The translations under genes and the position numbers were made by a program. Shown here one piece after another: positions 52,296 to 62,172 of a stretch of 64,000 bases of DNA; within the stretch, counting starts at the first letter, position 1, and every line of letters starts with the position of its first letter. The notes below the pieces were generated by a model. The model saw only the letters and a list, made by a program, of their open reading frames with translations, did not search any database and was not told where the DNA came from. The DNA is from Candidatus Saccharibacteria bacterium UBA6040 (GTDB lineage Bacteria; Patescibacteriota; Saccharimonadia; Saccharimonadales; Saccharimonadaceae), in assembly GCA_002429245.1 (NCBI GenBank), contig DIZA01000006.1, forward strand, positions 248,001-312,000. Direction: 5' to 3'.

Positions 52296-54077
52296 TTAGT
52301 TCTCTTCACTTTCTTCAATAAATCCGCCCGATTGACGAGCCCATAGCTTTGCGTAGGCACCCTTCTTACGAAGCAGTTCTTCATGAGTTCCTTCTTCAAC
52401 AATAGCGCCATCGTCCAGGACAATCACTCGATCCAGTTTGGCAATCGTTGAAAGACGGTGAGCAATTACAATGCTAGTGCGACCTTTCATGAGTTGCGAC
52501 AATGCTTCTTGAATGAGGTGTTCACTTTCACTATCAAGTGCCGATGTCGCCTCGTCAAGAATCAGGATCGGCGCGTTTTTCAGAATTGCACGAGCAATAG
52601 CGATACGTTGTCGTTGACCACCAGACAATTTGACGCCGCGTTCACCAACCAGCGTGTCGAATCCTTTTGGAAGTTTCTCGATGAACTCGAGTGCGTTCGC
52701 TTGCTCGGCTGCTTTCCGTACTTCTTTCAGTGTTGCTGATGGCCGTGAGTAGGAAATGTTTTCAAGGACTGAGCGGTGGAAGAGGAGTGGCTCTTGTGGC
52801 ACGTAGGCGATATTTTCATGGAGACCTTGTTGTGTGACACGATCAATTGCTTGTCCACCGATCAAGATCTTTCCTGCATCAATATCGTAAAAGCGCATAA
52901 GGAGTTTTAGTAATGTCGACTTGCCCGAGCCACTTGCACCAACAAGTCCGATCTTTTGATTTGTTTTTATATGAAGTGAGAAGTCGCGGAATAAAGGATC
53001 AACCGATGTTTCCGGGTCGTTATCAGGGTGGGTGAACGAAACGTTTTCAAACGAGATGTCTGGTTTGTTAACGACAAGTTTTTTACTTGTTTTATCCATG
53101 ACGGCAATTGGTTGCTGGATGATCGCGAGTGTATCGGCCGTGTCGCCGGTAATTTGGTAGTACGAACGAAGCAGCCCGTTCACATTAAAGATTTCACCAA
53201 TCAAGTTGAACGTGTAGGTCAGGCTAATGTAGATGATTGCCGCACTACCGAAGCCAGCTTGAACCGACCAGATTGCAGCGATTAGTGCGCCGACTTTCAT
53301 GAGTGTCGTAATAAACGAGTAAATCGAAGTAACGCGTACCATTCCTTTTCGAGCGAATGATTCTTTATCGACCATGTTTTCGATTGAAACGTTGAGGAGC
53401 TTTCGTTCGTCGTCTTCTTTGGCATCAGTTTTGACGGCCATCATATTACTAATGGAGTCAGATAATTTACCAGAGATTTCTGTATAGGCTTGAGACCGTT
53501 CTTTGAATCGCTGGCGCATGAAACGTGTTCCAAAAAACGCTGCGATAATAAACAGGATCGTCAGAATAAGAAGGACAATTGCATACTGCCAAATCAGGAA
53601 AAACAGTCCAATGATAGTTGCGAGTACGACCGTCAATAAGACGAGTACTTGGTAGGTGGCAGTATTTACAAATTCCATGTAGGCAGATGTAAATCGACCT
53701 ACTTTTGAAACGAGCGATCCAGTGAAGGTATCCGAGTAAAAAGATAGTGAGTGACGAGATAGTTTGTCATACGCCTGTCGATACAGGTTTGCTTCACCCT
53801 TAACTTGCACAGTCCACATCATCCAAAGCACGACCCGGTAGCCGGCGACTTGGCTAATAAGTTCAATAGCAAAGAAGAGGGTGATGACCCACCAAGAGTT
53901 TTGCAGCGAAATATCATCTGCCTGCAGGTGGTTAAGGACATACCCAACAAGTAGTGGGGTAATATAGCGTTCCAAGACTACCGTCACAGGCAGGATAATG
54001 ATAATAGCGATGACAAGCTTTTTGTATCGCCACGCTTCTTTTGCGAAGAAAGCGAGAATGTTCGGTTTGTCATTCAT
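52296..54077 (-). CDS. ABC exporter subunit, MsbA-like (first of pair)
   Basis: 593 aa. ATG start at 54075-54077 preceded by TTGGAGGATCA, a strong SD. Six-helix domain (about 15-310), then Walker [49 protein letters not shown] and IVIAHRLST. The last 90 residues are very similar to the partner, showing an old tandem duplication. Divergent from trhO with a 45-bp intergenic gap. Confidence 0.9.
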   Translation of the reverse strand: MNDKPNILAFFAKEAWRYKKLVIAIIIILPVTVVLERYITPLLVGYVLNHLQADDISLQNSWWVITLFFAIELISQVAGYRVVLWMMWTVQVKGEANLYRQAYDKLSRHSLSFYSDTFTGSLVSKVGRFTSAYMEFVNTATYQVLVLLTVVLATIIGLFFLIWQYAIVLLILTILFIIAAFFGTRFMRQRFKERSQAYTEISGKLSDSISNMMAVKTDAKEDDERKLLNVSIENMVDKESFARKGMVRVTSIYSFITTLMKVGALIAAIWSVQAGFGSAAIIYISLTYTFNLIGEIFNVNGLLRSYYQITGDTADTLAIIQQPIAVMDKTSKKLVVNKPDISFENVSFTHPDNDPETSVDPLFRDFSLHIKTNQKIGLVGASGSGKSTLLKLLMRFYDIDAGKILIGGQAIDRVTQQGLHENIAYVPQEPLLFHRSVLENISYSRPSATLKEVRKAAEQANALEFIEKLPKGFDTLVGERGVKLSGGQRQRIAIARAILKNAPILILDEATSALDSESEHLIQEALSQLMKGRTSIVIAHRLSTIAKLDRVIVLDDGAIVEEGTHEELLRKKGAYAKLWARQSGGFIEESEEN

Positions 54078-54109
54078 TGATCCTCCAATAATAACACTGG
54101 TAGACGTGG

Positions 54110-54115
54110 TATAAT
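54110..54115 (+). promoter_or_regulatory. Extended -10 box of trhO
   Basis: TGGTATAAT ending exactly 7 nt before the GTG at 54123. Confidence 0.7.
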
Positions 54116-54122
54116 ACTATTT

Positions 54123-55016
54123 GTGCAAAAAATACTCCTCTATTACAAATTCACCCCGATCAAGGATCCGGTCGCTATTCGTTTGTGGCAAAAAACCTTG
54201 ACAGAAAGTTTGAATTTGAAGGGACGTATTCTTATTTCTCCGCATGGCCTTAACGGAACCGTTGGTGGCGAGATGAACGATCTTAAAACATACATTAAAA
54301 CCACAAAAGAATTGCCTGGTTTTAAGGATATTGTTTTCAAATGGAGCGATGGTGGCCGTGAAGATTTCCCGCGTATGAGTGTAAAAGTTCGTTCAGAAAT
54401 TGTTGCTTTTGATGCAGCTGATGAACTTCGAGTTGATGAAAATGGTGTTGTTGGCGGCGGCGTTCACTTAAAACCAAAAGAAGTGAATAAACTTGTTGAG
54501 GAACGTGGTGATGTCGTGTTCTTTGATGGACGTAACGCTCACGAAGCGGCAATCGGGAAATTTAAAGATGCGGTCGTTCCTGATACGCACACCAGCCGTG
54601 ATTTTATTCAGGAGCTTGAAAGTGGCAAATACGACGATCTTAAAGACAAGCCGATCGTTACCTATTGTACGGGCGGTATCCGCTGCGAAATCCTTAGCTC
54701 GCTCATGATGAATCGTGGATTTAAAGAAGTCTATCAAATCGATGGTGGCATCGTAAAATATGGTGAAGAATTTGGGGACGATGGATTATGGGAGGGGAGT
54801 CTTCGTGTCTTTGACGACCGCATGACCGTCGATTTTTCTGACCATACTGCCGTTATTGGCGAATGTAGCCACTGTAAAGAAGCAACCAGTAATTACGAGA
54901 ACTGCGCCTTTGCAAATTGTAATGATCTAGTCTTGATCTGTGAAAATTGTAAAGAAAATCCTGATCTTTTGTTCCACACCGAAGTGTGTCGTGAACGTGC
55001 CGCGCTTGTCGCCTAA
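54123..55016 (+). CDS. trhO: tRNA U34 hydroxylase, rhodanese-type
   Basis: 297 aa, GTG start fixed by the leaderless promoter. N-terminal ferredoxin-like domain ([19 protein letters not shown]), a rhodanese domain with catalytic Cys in [10 protein letters not shown], and a C-terminal Cys-rich region (GECSHC, CAFANC, ICENC). The family forms 5-hydroxyuridine at tRNA position 34, complementing mnmA in wobble-base modification. Confidence 0.9.
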   Translation: MQKILLYYKFTPIKDPVAIRLWQKTLTESLNLKGRILISPHGLNGTVGGEMNDLKTYIKTTKELPGFKDIVFKWSDGGREDFPRMSVKVRSEIVAFDAADELRVDENGVVGGGVHLKPKEVNKLVEERGDVVFFDGRNAHEAAIGKFKDAVVPDTHTSRDFIQELESGKYDDLKDKPIVTYCTGGIRCEILSSLMMNRGFKEVYQIDGGIVKYGEEFGDDGLWEGSLRVFDDRMTVDFSDHTAVIGECSHCKEATSNYENCAFANCNDLVLICENCKENPDLLFHTEVCRERAALVA

Positions 55017-55056
55017 GTAACCTCGGTCAGGCATGGTGTTCATGGGTGTGGTTTGG

Positions 55057-55062
55057 TATACT
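55057..55062 (+). promoter_or_regulatory. Extended -10 box of the six-hairpin protein gene
   Basis: TGG-TATACT. In-frame starts are GTG 55067 and ATG 55082; the ATG gives a short leader of about 13 nt. Confidence 0.5.
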
Positions 55063-55081
55063 CATAGTGTTTATAAAAACC

Positions 55082-57289
55082 ATGAAACAAACATTAGCAA
55101 AAATCTTTAGTAGCCTCCTCGGTGCGTTCATTGTCGGACTCGTTATTTACTATGTAGGGCAGAATGCGCAAGCCATTAGTGCCAATCAATACACTTGTCA
55201 GGCTGACGGAAGCTATGCGACAGTGACGTCTGGTCCTGGTGCGATTACTGGTACAGATACGACACACGCAACCCAAGCCCTTAGTTGGCTGACATCGATG
55301 ACTAAAACGCGAACCGTCGTTACGACCAATAGCACGGTCACACCAAACACTGAATATGCGAGTAGTTACACGGGGTCTATTTCCGGAACCTTCCAGTTAG
55401 ATGGTGTTAGCTATCCTACGAAGAATGATGCTTCAATTGAAATCGATTCTCCGACAACCGTTGCCGATGATTATGCGGGTGTCATATCCGGCAAAGTACT
55501 GACAACGCCAACGCCTAATCGCTGGATTATTCAAGTATATAAACTGACCGGATCGGGCGAAGTGCAGGTTGCAAAACAAGCACTGGCTGACGGAACGACC
55601 GGTAATTTCACACTCGATTTATCCGACATCGTTTCGCCTCCAGCGGGCCAATGGGAGTTCGGCATCTTGGATGCAAATGCGAGCTATGCACCATACGGTG
55701 TAAAGTGGCCAAGCGCATCCTACTACGATGGGCTTGAAGTCCAGCAAAAGCTGGTGACGGATGCGATCTACGACTGGAGTACGACAAAAGCGTTAGTCGA
55801 TGGGACATTCACGTTCCCAGATTCAAACACGGGAAAGAAACTATTTCGATTAGTTGATACGGCCTCTGGTAATGTGCTTGCAGAACACGTCGTCCTGACA
55901 GGATTGATTCGTTCGTTTGAACTTGACTCAAGTGATCCGGCCTACGGAACGGCTTTCGAAGATCAGTCGTATGTGTACGACCAAGCGGTGGCATTGTTTG
56001 CGGCGATTGGGACAGATAATCAATCACTTGCCGATACGCTTGCGGATGGATTACTTAACTTCCAGGTAACATCGGGTCCGCTTCTTGGTGGATTCGTCTT
56101 TGCGGCGCCACAACTTAGTCCAACCTTCCGTGATGACGAGATTCGTACAGGTGCACACGCAATCGCGACCGATGCATTACTGAGCTATATTAATAAGTAT
56201 CCTCAAGCGACAAATATTGTTGCTGACACTGCAGCGGCTCATAGCGCCCTCGACTTTATTGACGGAACGCTATCTGCATCGGGTACGACGAGTGGACTTT
56301 ATCTTGGTGGCTACGGTGACTACAGTGGTCCATCGGGTAGCTTCGCACCAAACACGGTGATTTCATGGTCATCAACCGAACACAATATCGATATCTGGAA
56401 CACGTTTGAAAAGGCCGCCAAAGTGTTTGGTGATGCGACTAATGACTACACCCAAAAAGCAGCTACTTTAAACCAAGTAATTATCAACGAGTTATATAGT
56501 CCGACCGAACAGCGCTATTACCAAGGCATGCAACCAACTGGTATTGATACAGCTGACCCACTCGACGTCAATACGTGGGGTGCGATGCAGATGTATTCAT
56601 CAGGACGATACGATCAAGCGTTACAGTCTTTGAATCGCTTACAACCGTTCACTTTCACGAGTCACGGCGTGACTGGCTATGCTCCGTTCTATGACAGCGC
56701 CGGCTACCCGGGCGCAGTTCCAACGGTCTGGTTTGAAGGTTCATTTGGTGCCGCATTAGCGCAATATCGCGTTGGTAACTATGACGCCTATCGAACACTC
56801 ATTGACCAGTTAGTGCCAGGTCAGCAAACTGATGGCTCGTTCCAATACGCAACTGACGAGGACGTGACGTATGGTATCTCAACCCGAAAATCAGTCGCCA
56901 GTACTGCATGGTATGTTCTTGCAACCACTGGACGCTCTGCAATTTGGAATATTTGTCAGTACAACCCTCCGGTTGATCCAGTTACGTCACCGACCACACC
57001 ATCAAGTACAACTGGTGGCAGTACCTCTAACTCAACGACTACAACAACAGGCGGCTCGGACAATCAGGACATGACAACGACCGATACGGCGCCAGTCACG
57101 CCAACTAAAGATACGGTGACGACTGCAGTGGGTACTCCAGAAACATCGGGTAACACATCAAAGGATCAAGTAGCGGCGAAGAGCACGTTCCCGTGGACGC
57201 CAATTATCATTGCCGGATCAAGTGTTGCGGGCGTTGGTATATTGTGGCTCGTTATCGCATTGATACGATCACGACTGTTACTTGGCTAG
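55082..57289 (+). CDS. Secreted six-hairpin glycosidase-like protein
   Basis: 735 aa. Signal anchor at residues about 8-30, a beta-rich N-terminal third, then a helical (alpha/alpha)6-type region (about 230-610) with FRDDEIRTGAHAIATDALL, STEHNIDIWNTF, WGAMQMYSSG and VWFEGSFGAALAQY, as in six-hairpin glycosidases and epimerases. The end is a Thr/Ser stalk and a C-terminal membrane helix (TPIIIAGSSVAGVGIL). The substrate is unknown; a surface-anchored carbohydrate enzyme or binding protein is likely. Confidence 0.65.
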   Translation: MKQTLAKIFSSLLGAFIVGLVIYYVGQNAQAISANQYTCQADGSYATVTSGPGAITGTDTTHATQALSWLTSMTKTRTVVTTNSTVTPNTEYASSYTGSISGTFQLDGVSYPTKNDASIEIDSPTTVADDYAGVISGKVLTTPTPNRWIIQVYKLTGSGEVQVAKQALADGTTGNFTLDLSDIVSPPAGQWEFGILDANASYAPYGVKWPSASYYDGLEVQQKLVTDAIYDWSTTKALVDGTFTFPDSNTGKKLFRLVDTASGNVLAEHVVLTGLIRSFELDSSDPAYGTAFEDQSYVYDQAVALFAAIGTDNQSLADTLADGLLNFQVTSGPLLGGFVFAAPQLSPTFRDDEIRTGAHAIATDALLSYINKYPQATNIVADTAAAHSALDFIDGTLSASGTTSGLYLGGYGDYSGPSGSFAPNTVISWSSTEHNIDIWNTFEKAAKVFGDATNDYTQKAATLNQVIINELYSPTEQRYYQGMQPTGIDTADPLDVNTWGAMQMYSSGRYDQALQSLNRLQPFTFTSHGVTGYAPFYDSAGYPGAVPTVWFEGSFGAALAQYRVGNYDAYRTLIDQLVPGQQTDGSFQYATDEDVTYGISTRKSVASTAWYVLATTGRSAIWNICQYNPPVDPVTSPTTPSSTTGGSTSNSTTTTTGGSDNQDMTTTDTAPVTPTKDTVTTAVGTPETSGNTSKDQVAAKSTFPWTPIIIAGSSVAGVGILWLVIALIRSRLLLG

Positions 57290-57362
57290 AAAGGGACCAC
57301 TAGTGCCTTCACAGATGTACTCCCTTAAAATAATCCGACTGTTATACTACGACGTTCACCGA

Positions 57363-57368
57363 TATAAT
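57363..57368 (+). promoter_or_regulatory. -10 box of uvrC
   Basis: TATAAT 6 nt before the ATG at 57375. It lies well inside the longer open frame and therefore fixes the start. Confidence 0.65.
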
Positions 57369-57374
57369 AATGAC

Positions 57375-58943
57375 ATGGAGTCAAAAACTCAGAAGCTTCA
57401 GGATAAGTTAAAAACACTTCCGCGCTCGTCAGGCGTCTATTTTCATAAGGCAAAATCGGGCGAAATTATTTATGTTGGCAAAGCGGCGGTGCTAAAAAAC
57501 AGGGTGCGTCAGTATTTTCAAAGCACCCGGGACATGGACGTGAAGACACGTGCGTTGGTTGAAGAAATTTATGATACCGACTGGGTAGAGACAGAAAGTG
57601 AAATCGATGCGCTATTTCTTGAATCTGAAATGGTCAAACGCTATATGCCACGATTTAATATTCTTCTTCGTGATGATAAGTCGGAAACTTTTATTCGTAT
57701 CGATATGAAAAGTGAATGGCCGACGGTCAGCTTTACGCGTAATCCAAGTGATGACGGGGCTGAATATTTTGGGCCGTACTATAATGGCTACACGATTAAA
57801 AAAGCTCTTCGTTATTTGCGAAAAGTATTCCCATACTACACGACCCCACCAAAAGAAAATGGTCGACCCGACCTGGACGCACACATTGGACTAAGCCCAC
57901 GAGCGGGGACATCTTCTACGGAATATAAGTCAACATTGAAGCGACTTATACGCTACATGGAAGGTGGGCGAAGTGCGATTGTTCGCGAGCTCGATAAAGA
58001 AATGCACCTTGCGGCAAAACTACATGATTTTGAAAACGCCGCTGCACTTCGTAATAAAATAAACGACTTAAAATCATTACAACAAAAAATTATGTTTGGT
58101 GACCGTGAATTCATGGACATTAGCAAAGACAAGGCGCTCAGTAGTCTGATGACACTTCTGGGACTTCCGAAAATCCCAGCTCGAATCGAAGGCTACGACG
58201 TTAGTCATATGGGTGGCACAAATGTTGTGGCGAGCATGGTAGTATTCACAAATGGCGTCAGTGATCGAGCAAATTACCGTAAGTTTAAAACGCGTATTGA
58301 GCAAAATGACGATTATTATAATATGCACGAAACATTGCAGCGACGCCTGAGCGAGAAGAATCTCAAAGCCTGGGGCAAACCTGACCTCATACTGATCGAC
58401 GGTGGAAAAGGACAACTCGACGCTGCCTTAAGAGCAGTGGAAGAATACAACCTTACAATTCCGACAATTAGTATCGCAAAAAGAGAAGAAGAAATTATTG
58501 TGCATCGGATTCGTTCGAACATTGGAACCGATGCGTTAAAAGAATTCATTCAAAATCCAACACAAGATGTTGCTGTGACAATTTCCGGTGATTATTATGT
58601 AATCAATCTGCACGTTGGTCAGTTGAACGCATCATCTCACTCAAAAAACCTCCGTAGCTCATCAATCCACTCAACCTATTCTGATGTGACGAAACTTTTC
58701 CAGCGGATTCGTGATGAATCACATCGGTTTGCGATCAGCTATCATACGGTGTTGAAGCGAGCTAAACAGACGGCAAATGTCCTTGAAGAGATCCCGGGCA
58801 TCGGTCCTGCGACGAGGCGGAAACTTATTCGAACATTTGGAAGTATGCGTGGCGTCAGCGTGGCCGACGAAACGGCATTGATCGCGGCAATTGGGGAAAA
58901 GAAAACCAAACTTATTTTGCCACTCCTAAAGCCTCAATCGTAA
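57375..58943 (+). CDS. uvrC: Excinuclease ABC subunit C
   Basis: 522 aa, shorter than the usual 590-610. N-terminal GIY-YIG nuclease (SSGVYFHKAKSGEIIYVGKA), UVR domain (HDFENAAALRNKI), RNase H-like domain (EGYDVSHMGGTNVVASMVVF, LIDGGKGQLDAAL) and a C-terminal HhH (IPGIGPATRRKLI). The start ATG 57375 is set by the -10 box; an upstream in-frame start would overlap the previous gene. UvrC makes both incisions in nucleotide excision repair. Confidence 0.94.
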   Translation: MESKTQKLQDKLKTLPRSSGVYFHKAKSGEIIYVGKAAVLKNRVRQYFQSTRDMDVKTRALVEEIYDTDWVETESEIDALFLESEMVKRYMPRFNILLRDDKSETFIRIDMKSEWPTVSFTRNPSDDGAEYFGPYYNGYTIKKALRYLRKVFPYYTTPPKENGRPDLDAHIGLSPRAGTSSTEYKSTLKRLIRYMEGGRSAIVRELDKEMHLAAKLHDFENAAALRNKINDLKSLQQKIMFGDREFMDISKDKALSSLMTLLGLPKIPARIEGYDVSHMGGTNVVASMVVFTNGVSDRANYRKFKTRIEQNDDYYNMHETLQRRLSEKNLKAWGKPDLILIDGGKGQLDAALRAVEEYNLTIPTISIAKREEEIIVHRIRSNIGTDALKEFIQNPTQDVAVTISGDYYVINLHVGQLNASSHSKNLRSSSIHSTYSDVTKLFQRIRDESHRFAISYHTVLKRAKQTANVLEEIPGIGPATRRKLIRTFGSMRGVSVADETALIAAIGEKKTKLILPLLKPQS

Positions 58944-58992
58944 CGCTTGTGCTTATAGGGTTACCACTATATTATGGTGGTAGAACCCAAAT

Positions 58993-61158
58993 ATGGAGAG
59001 TATGATAAAAGCCAAGTTTCGTTCCGCCTTTACGATAGTTGAGTTGATTGTGGTGATTTCGGTCATCGCTATTCTTGCGAGTATTATTCTGGTTTCGTAT
59101 GGTGCGTGGCGAACGTCAACAGCAACATCGTCTTTAAAGAGCGATCTTGAGCATGCTGCATCGCAAACAGAATCGTATAGGACATTCAATAGTACGTATC
59201 CTGTGCCTTTTACGTTGATTAACTTTACTCCTAGTGCAAACAATACGATCACTCCAACGTACCTTGATTCGAAATCATTCTGCCTTGATGGCACGACCAC
59301 GATATCGGCATCCGTAAAGTATTATATTGATAATCTGACGCAGGCAAATGGTGCGACCTCAGGTACGTGTGCGACGCGAGCAAGCCTGCCTATTCCGGGA
59401 GTCGTTACGAGCGTTGCCTTTACGACTGGATCAACCCAGATTTCGGTTAGCTGGTCACTTGCTGTACCAAACTATGCGACGCAGTATTTAGCGCAATGTG
59501 CACTTGACCCGGCATTTATTACTGGACTTCTTCAAGCAACTGTTACGGGCGCCACGACAACATCGGCAAGCCTTTCGGATGCAAACCCGGTAACGACCTA
59601 CTATTGTCGAGTCCGTGCACTTAATACGAATGGACAAAGTGACTGGAGCGGCGCTGGTTCAGGTAATACGCAGCAACGAACCTGTGCAGATTCGCAACAA
59701 TATGGAACGTATCCGGATTGTTACGATTACGATTCACTCCCAGTCGGCACGTCAATCGCTGGTTACTGGACAACACCACCAGATGAATACCTGCTTGAGG
59801 ATGGATCTGCGATATCGCGAACAACATACTCCGACCTGTATAACTTGATTGGAACGACCTATGGTGCGGGCGATGGCACAACCACCTTTAACATTCCCGA
59901 CTCACGCGGACGTGCGACAGTTGGTCTGAGCGCGTCGGATGCAGAATTTAATACGGTCGGTGAGAAGTATGGAGAAAAGTCTCATACGGTCACTGTTAAC
60001 GAGATTCCTTCACATGCTCATGGTCAGAATGTTTCCGCAAACAGTGGTGGTCCTGCGGTTCGTAATGACTACTCAAACGACAACCATGGCGGCATCTACC
60101 CGCAAGGAATTAATGATGGGCCTGCAGGTGGTGGAGGGGCGTCAAATGTTATACAGCCGTCGATTGTCGAGCAGTATGCCATTAAGTTTCGTTTAGCAAC
60201 AGGTACGGCTTCTACACTTTCTCCTGGGACGACAGTTCAGGGCTATTGGTCAACAATACCAACCGGGTATCTCAGTGAAACAGGTGCAACGGTTTCTCGG
60301 ACAACCTACAGCGATCTATTTGGTGTTATTTCAACGACCTATGGTGCAGGTAATGGGTCAACGACGTTTGGCATCCCGAATTCACAAGGAAGGGTAGGGG
60401 TTAACAAGAATGCTTCTGATACTCAGTTTGCAACATTAGGGCAGGCATTTGGCGAGAAGACCCACTTGCTATCGATTGCCGAGATGGCAACCCATAACCA
60501 CGTTGAATATGTCACCGCAAACAGCGGTGGATCGGCGGTACGTAATGACTATGCGGCTGATGCAGCGGGCGGGGTATACTCTCAAGGAGTTCTGACAGGT
60601 AATGCCGGTGGCGGACAGGCATTCAATGTTATACAGCCGTCAATTGCAAAGACCTCTACGGTTAAGACTGCACCGGCAACAGGGACTAACGATGACTCAG
60701 GTATGGTAACGGGGACGAGTATTGAGGGGTGGTGGTCGACGGCGCCTTCGGGATTCTTGCTTGAGGACGGATCGGCTGTTTCACGCACAACTTATTCAGA
60801 CTTGTTCGCTCTTCTCGGAACTACCTACGGTGCAGGGGATGGGTCAACAACATTTAACGTGCCTGATTCGAGGGGACGAGTTGCTGTTAACAAGAACGCC
60901 GCAGATACACAATTTGCAACTATCGGGCAGAAGTTTGGTGAAAAAACACACATTATGACGCTGGCCGAACTGCCTTCACATAGCCATGCACAAAACGTCA
61001 CCGCATTAACAAATGGCTCGTCAACGCGTACTGACTACAAAGCCGATGCGGCAGGTGGAACGTACACACAGAACATCTATACAGACACCGCTGGCAGTAG
61101 CGCTGCGTACAATGTCATTCAACCGTCCATTACAAAAATGTTTGCGATAAAGTATTAA
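58993..61158 (+). CDS. Pilin-like protein with Fn3 and three phage tail-collar domains
   Basis: 721 aa. N-terminal prepilin-like signal (SAFTIVELIVVISVIAIL; Ala rather than Gly before Phe), a pilin-type region (to about 130), an Fn3 domain (about 135-230, with CxxC-type CALDP and YYCRV), then three repeats of about 155 residues (about 250-400, 413-560, 573-721). Each repeat contains LLEDGSAISRTTYSDL-type, TTYGAGDGTTTFNIPDSRGR-type and PSHAHGQNV-type motifs, the signature of phage tail-collar (PF07484) domains. Start 58993 or 59002. Likely a pilus-borne adhesin. Confidence 0.85.
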   Translation: MESMIKAKFRSAFTIVELIVVISVIAILASIILVSYGAWRTSTATSSLKSDLEHAASQTESYRTFNSTYPVPFTLINFTPSANNTITPTYLDSKSFCLDGTTTISASVKYYIDNLTQANGATSGTCATRASLPIPGVVTSVAFTTGSTQISVSWSLAVPNYATQYLAQCALDPAFITGLLQATVTGATTTSASLSDANPVTTYYCRVRALNTNGQSDWSGAGSGNTQQRTCADSQQYGTYPDCYDYDSLPVGTSIAGYWTTPPDEYLLEDGSAISRTTYSDLYNLIGTTYGAGDGTTTFNIPDSRGRATVGLSASDAEFNTVGEKYGEKSHTVTVNEIPSHAHGQNVSANSGGPAVRNDYSNDNHGGIYPQGINDGPAGGGGASNVIQPSIVEQYAIKFRLATGTASTLSPGTTVQGYWSTIPTGYLSETGATVSRTTYSDLFGVISTTYGAGNGSTTFGIPNSQGRVGVNKNASDTQFATLGQAFGEKTHLLSIAEMATHNHVEYVTANSGGSAVRNDYAADAAGGVYSQGVLTGNAGGGQAFNVIQPSIAKTSTVKTAPATGTNDDSGMVTGTSIEGWWSTAPSGFLLEDGSAVSRTTYSDLFALLGTTYGAGDGSTTFNVPDSRGRVAVNKNAADTQFATIGQKFGEKTHIMTLAELPSHSHAQNVTALTNGSSTRTDYKADAAGGTYTQNIYTDTAGSSAAYNVIQPSITKMFAIKY

Positions 61159-61169
61159 AGGATAACAGT

Positions 61170-62123
61170 ATGCAACCAACGACTATTTCCGAACCACAAC
61201 CAAAACGACATATTCTCTTGAAGGTAATCGTCAGTATCATCGTATTAGCGGTGATTGCAGGCGTAACCGTATTTATTGTTCGAGCAGTCCACCAAGCATC
61301 GCTACAGAACGAAGTAAAGACTGAACTTATAAAACAAAATAAATTAATAAAATCAGCTGCTAAAAATAATATTTATTCACCAACACTTCCAACTGGCGTA
61401 AAAACGACCGATAAGGTGATCATTAACGCAACAATAAGCGTATCGGGTACGGTGTACTGTATTGCAGGAACGAGTAAGTCGGATGGTAAGATCGTGTATC
61501 ACATGGACAAGTCAACTCCAGAAGATCAACCACAGAGCGGAAGCTGTTCGGGTAGCGCGACAGCACCCCCAGAGACACCTTCGGACGTTGCAGTTGGTTC
61601 AGTTGGAGCGGGTGCAGTGAGCCTTACTTGGGGCGAGGCGCCGTATGCTGCATCATATACGGTGCAGTGTGCAACCGATAAGGCATTTATTTCGGGGTTG
61701 AAGTCAAAATCGACCAGTTCAACGGCAGTAACCATCGATGGACTTGATGGTAGCAGTCACTATTTCTGTCGGATTGCCGCTAGTAATAACTTGGGGCAGA
61801 GTAGTTGGTCGTCAACAATTGACGCAGTCACGAACGCCATTTCACTCGCTCCGACTGACCTGACATTGAACACGGTCTCACAAAGCGAATTGAGCTATTC
61901 ATGGAAACCCGTTGATGGCGCAACTGGTTACATCCTAGAGTACTCGCCTGATGTTAATTTTGTGAATAACGTCGTGACTATCAATACGAACGTAACCGTC
62001 GGTAGTGTTAAGGGCTTAAAAACCTACACTGCCTACTATTTCCATGTTAAGGCCGTCACTTCCGGTTTTGACTCGTCTAGGGCTACATTCTCTGGAATGG
62101 TGCTAGGGCGCACTGCTGAATAG
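61170..62123 (+). CDS. Membrane-anchored Fn3 protein, partner of the tail-collar pilin
   Basis: 317 aa. Start ATG 61170, 11 nt after the previous gene, with AAAGGA upstream. An N-terminal membrane helix (about 17-40) and a beta-rich pilin-like region (to about 125) are followed by two Fn3 domains (about 130-225 and 228-315). The first Fn3 resembles the Fn3 of the upstream pilin (QCATDKAFISGL versus QCALDPAFITGL), showing shared ancestry. Probably co-expressed at the surface. Confidence 0.75.
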   Translation: MQPTTISEPQPKRHILLKVIVSIIVLAVIAGVTVFIVRAVHQASLQNEVKTELIKQNKLIKSAAKNNIYSPTLPTGVKTTDKVIINATISVSGTVYCIAGTSKSDGKIVYHMDKSTPEDQPQSGSCSGSATAPPETPSDVAVGSVGAGAVSLTWGEAPYAASYTVQCATDKAFISGLKSKSTSSTAVTIDGLDGSSHYFCRIAASNNLGQSSWSSTIDAVTNAISLAPTDLTLNTVSQSELSYSWKPVDGATGYILEYSPDVNFVNNVVTINTNVTVGSVKGLKTYTAYYFHVKAVTSGFDSSRATFSGMVLGRTAE

Positions 62124-62159
62124 TGATAATCACGTGTCGACAGTTTAACGTCTAACTTC

Positions 62160-62165
62160 TACAAT
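62160..62165 (+). promoter_or_regulatory. -10 box of the aminopeptidase gene
   Basis: TACAAT exactly 7 nt before the ATG at 62173. Confidence 0.55.
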
Positions 62166-62172
62166 AGGTTGA

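Noticed and set aside
52295..52423. N-terminal extension of the second ABC exporter gene into its partner
   Set aside because: It overlaps the partner's coding end, and an ATG 1 nt after the partner's stop gives the normal length.
55046..55081. Upstream TTG or GTG starts for the six-hairpin protein
   Set aside because: They lie within or right next to the TATACT promoter box; ATG 55082 gives a normal signal anchor.
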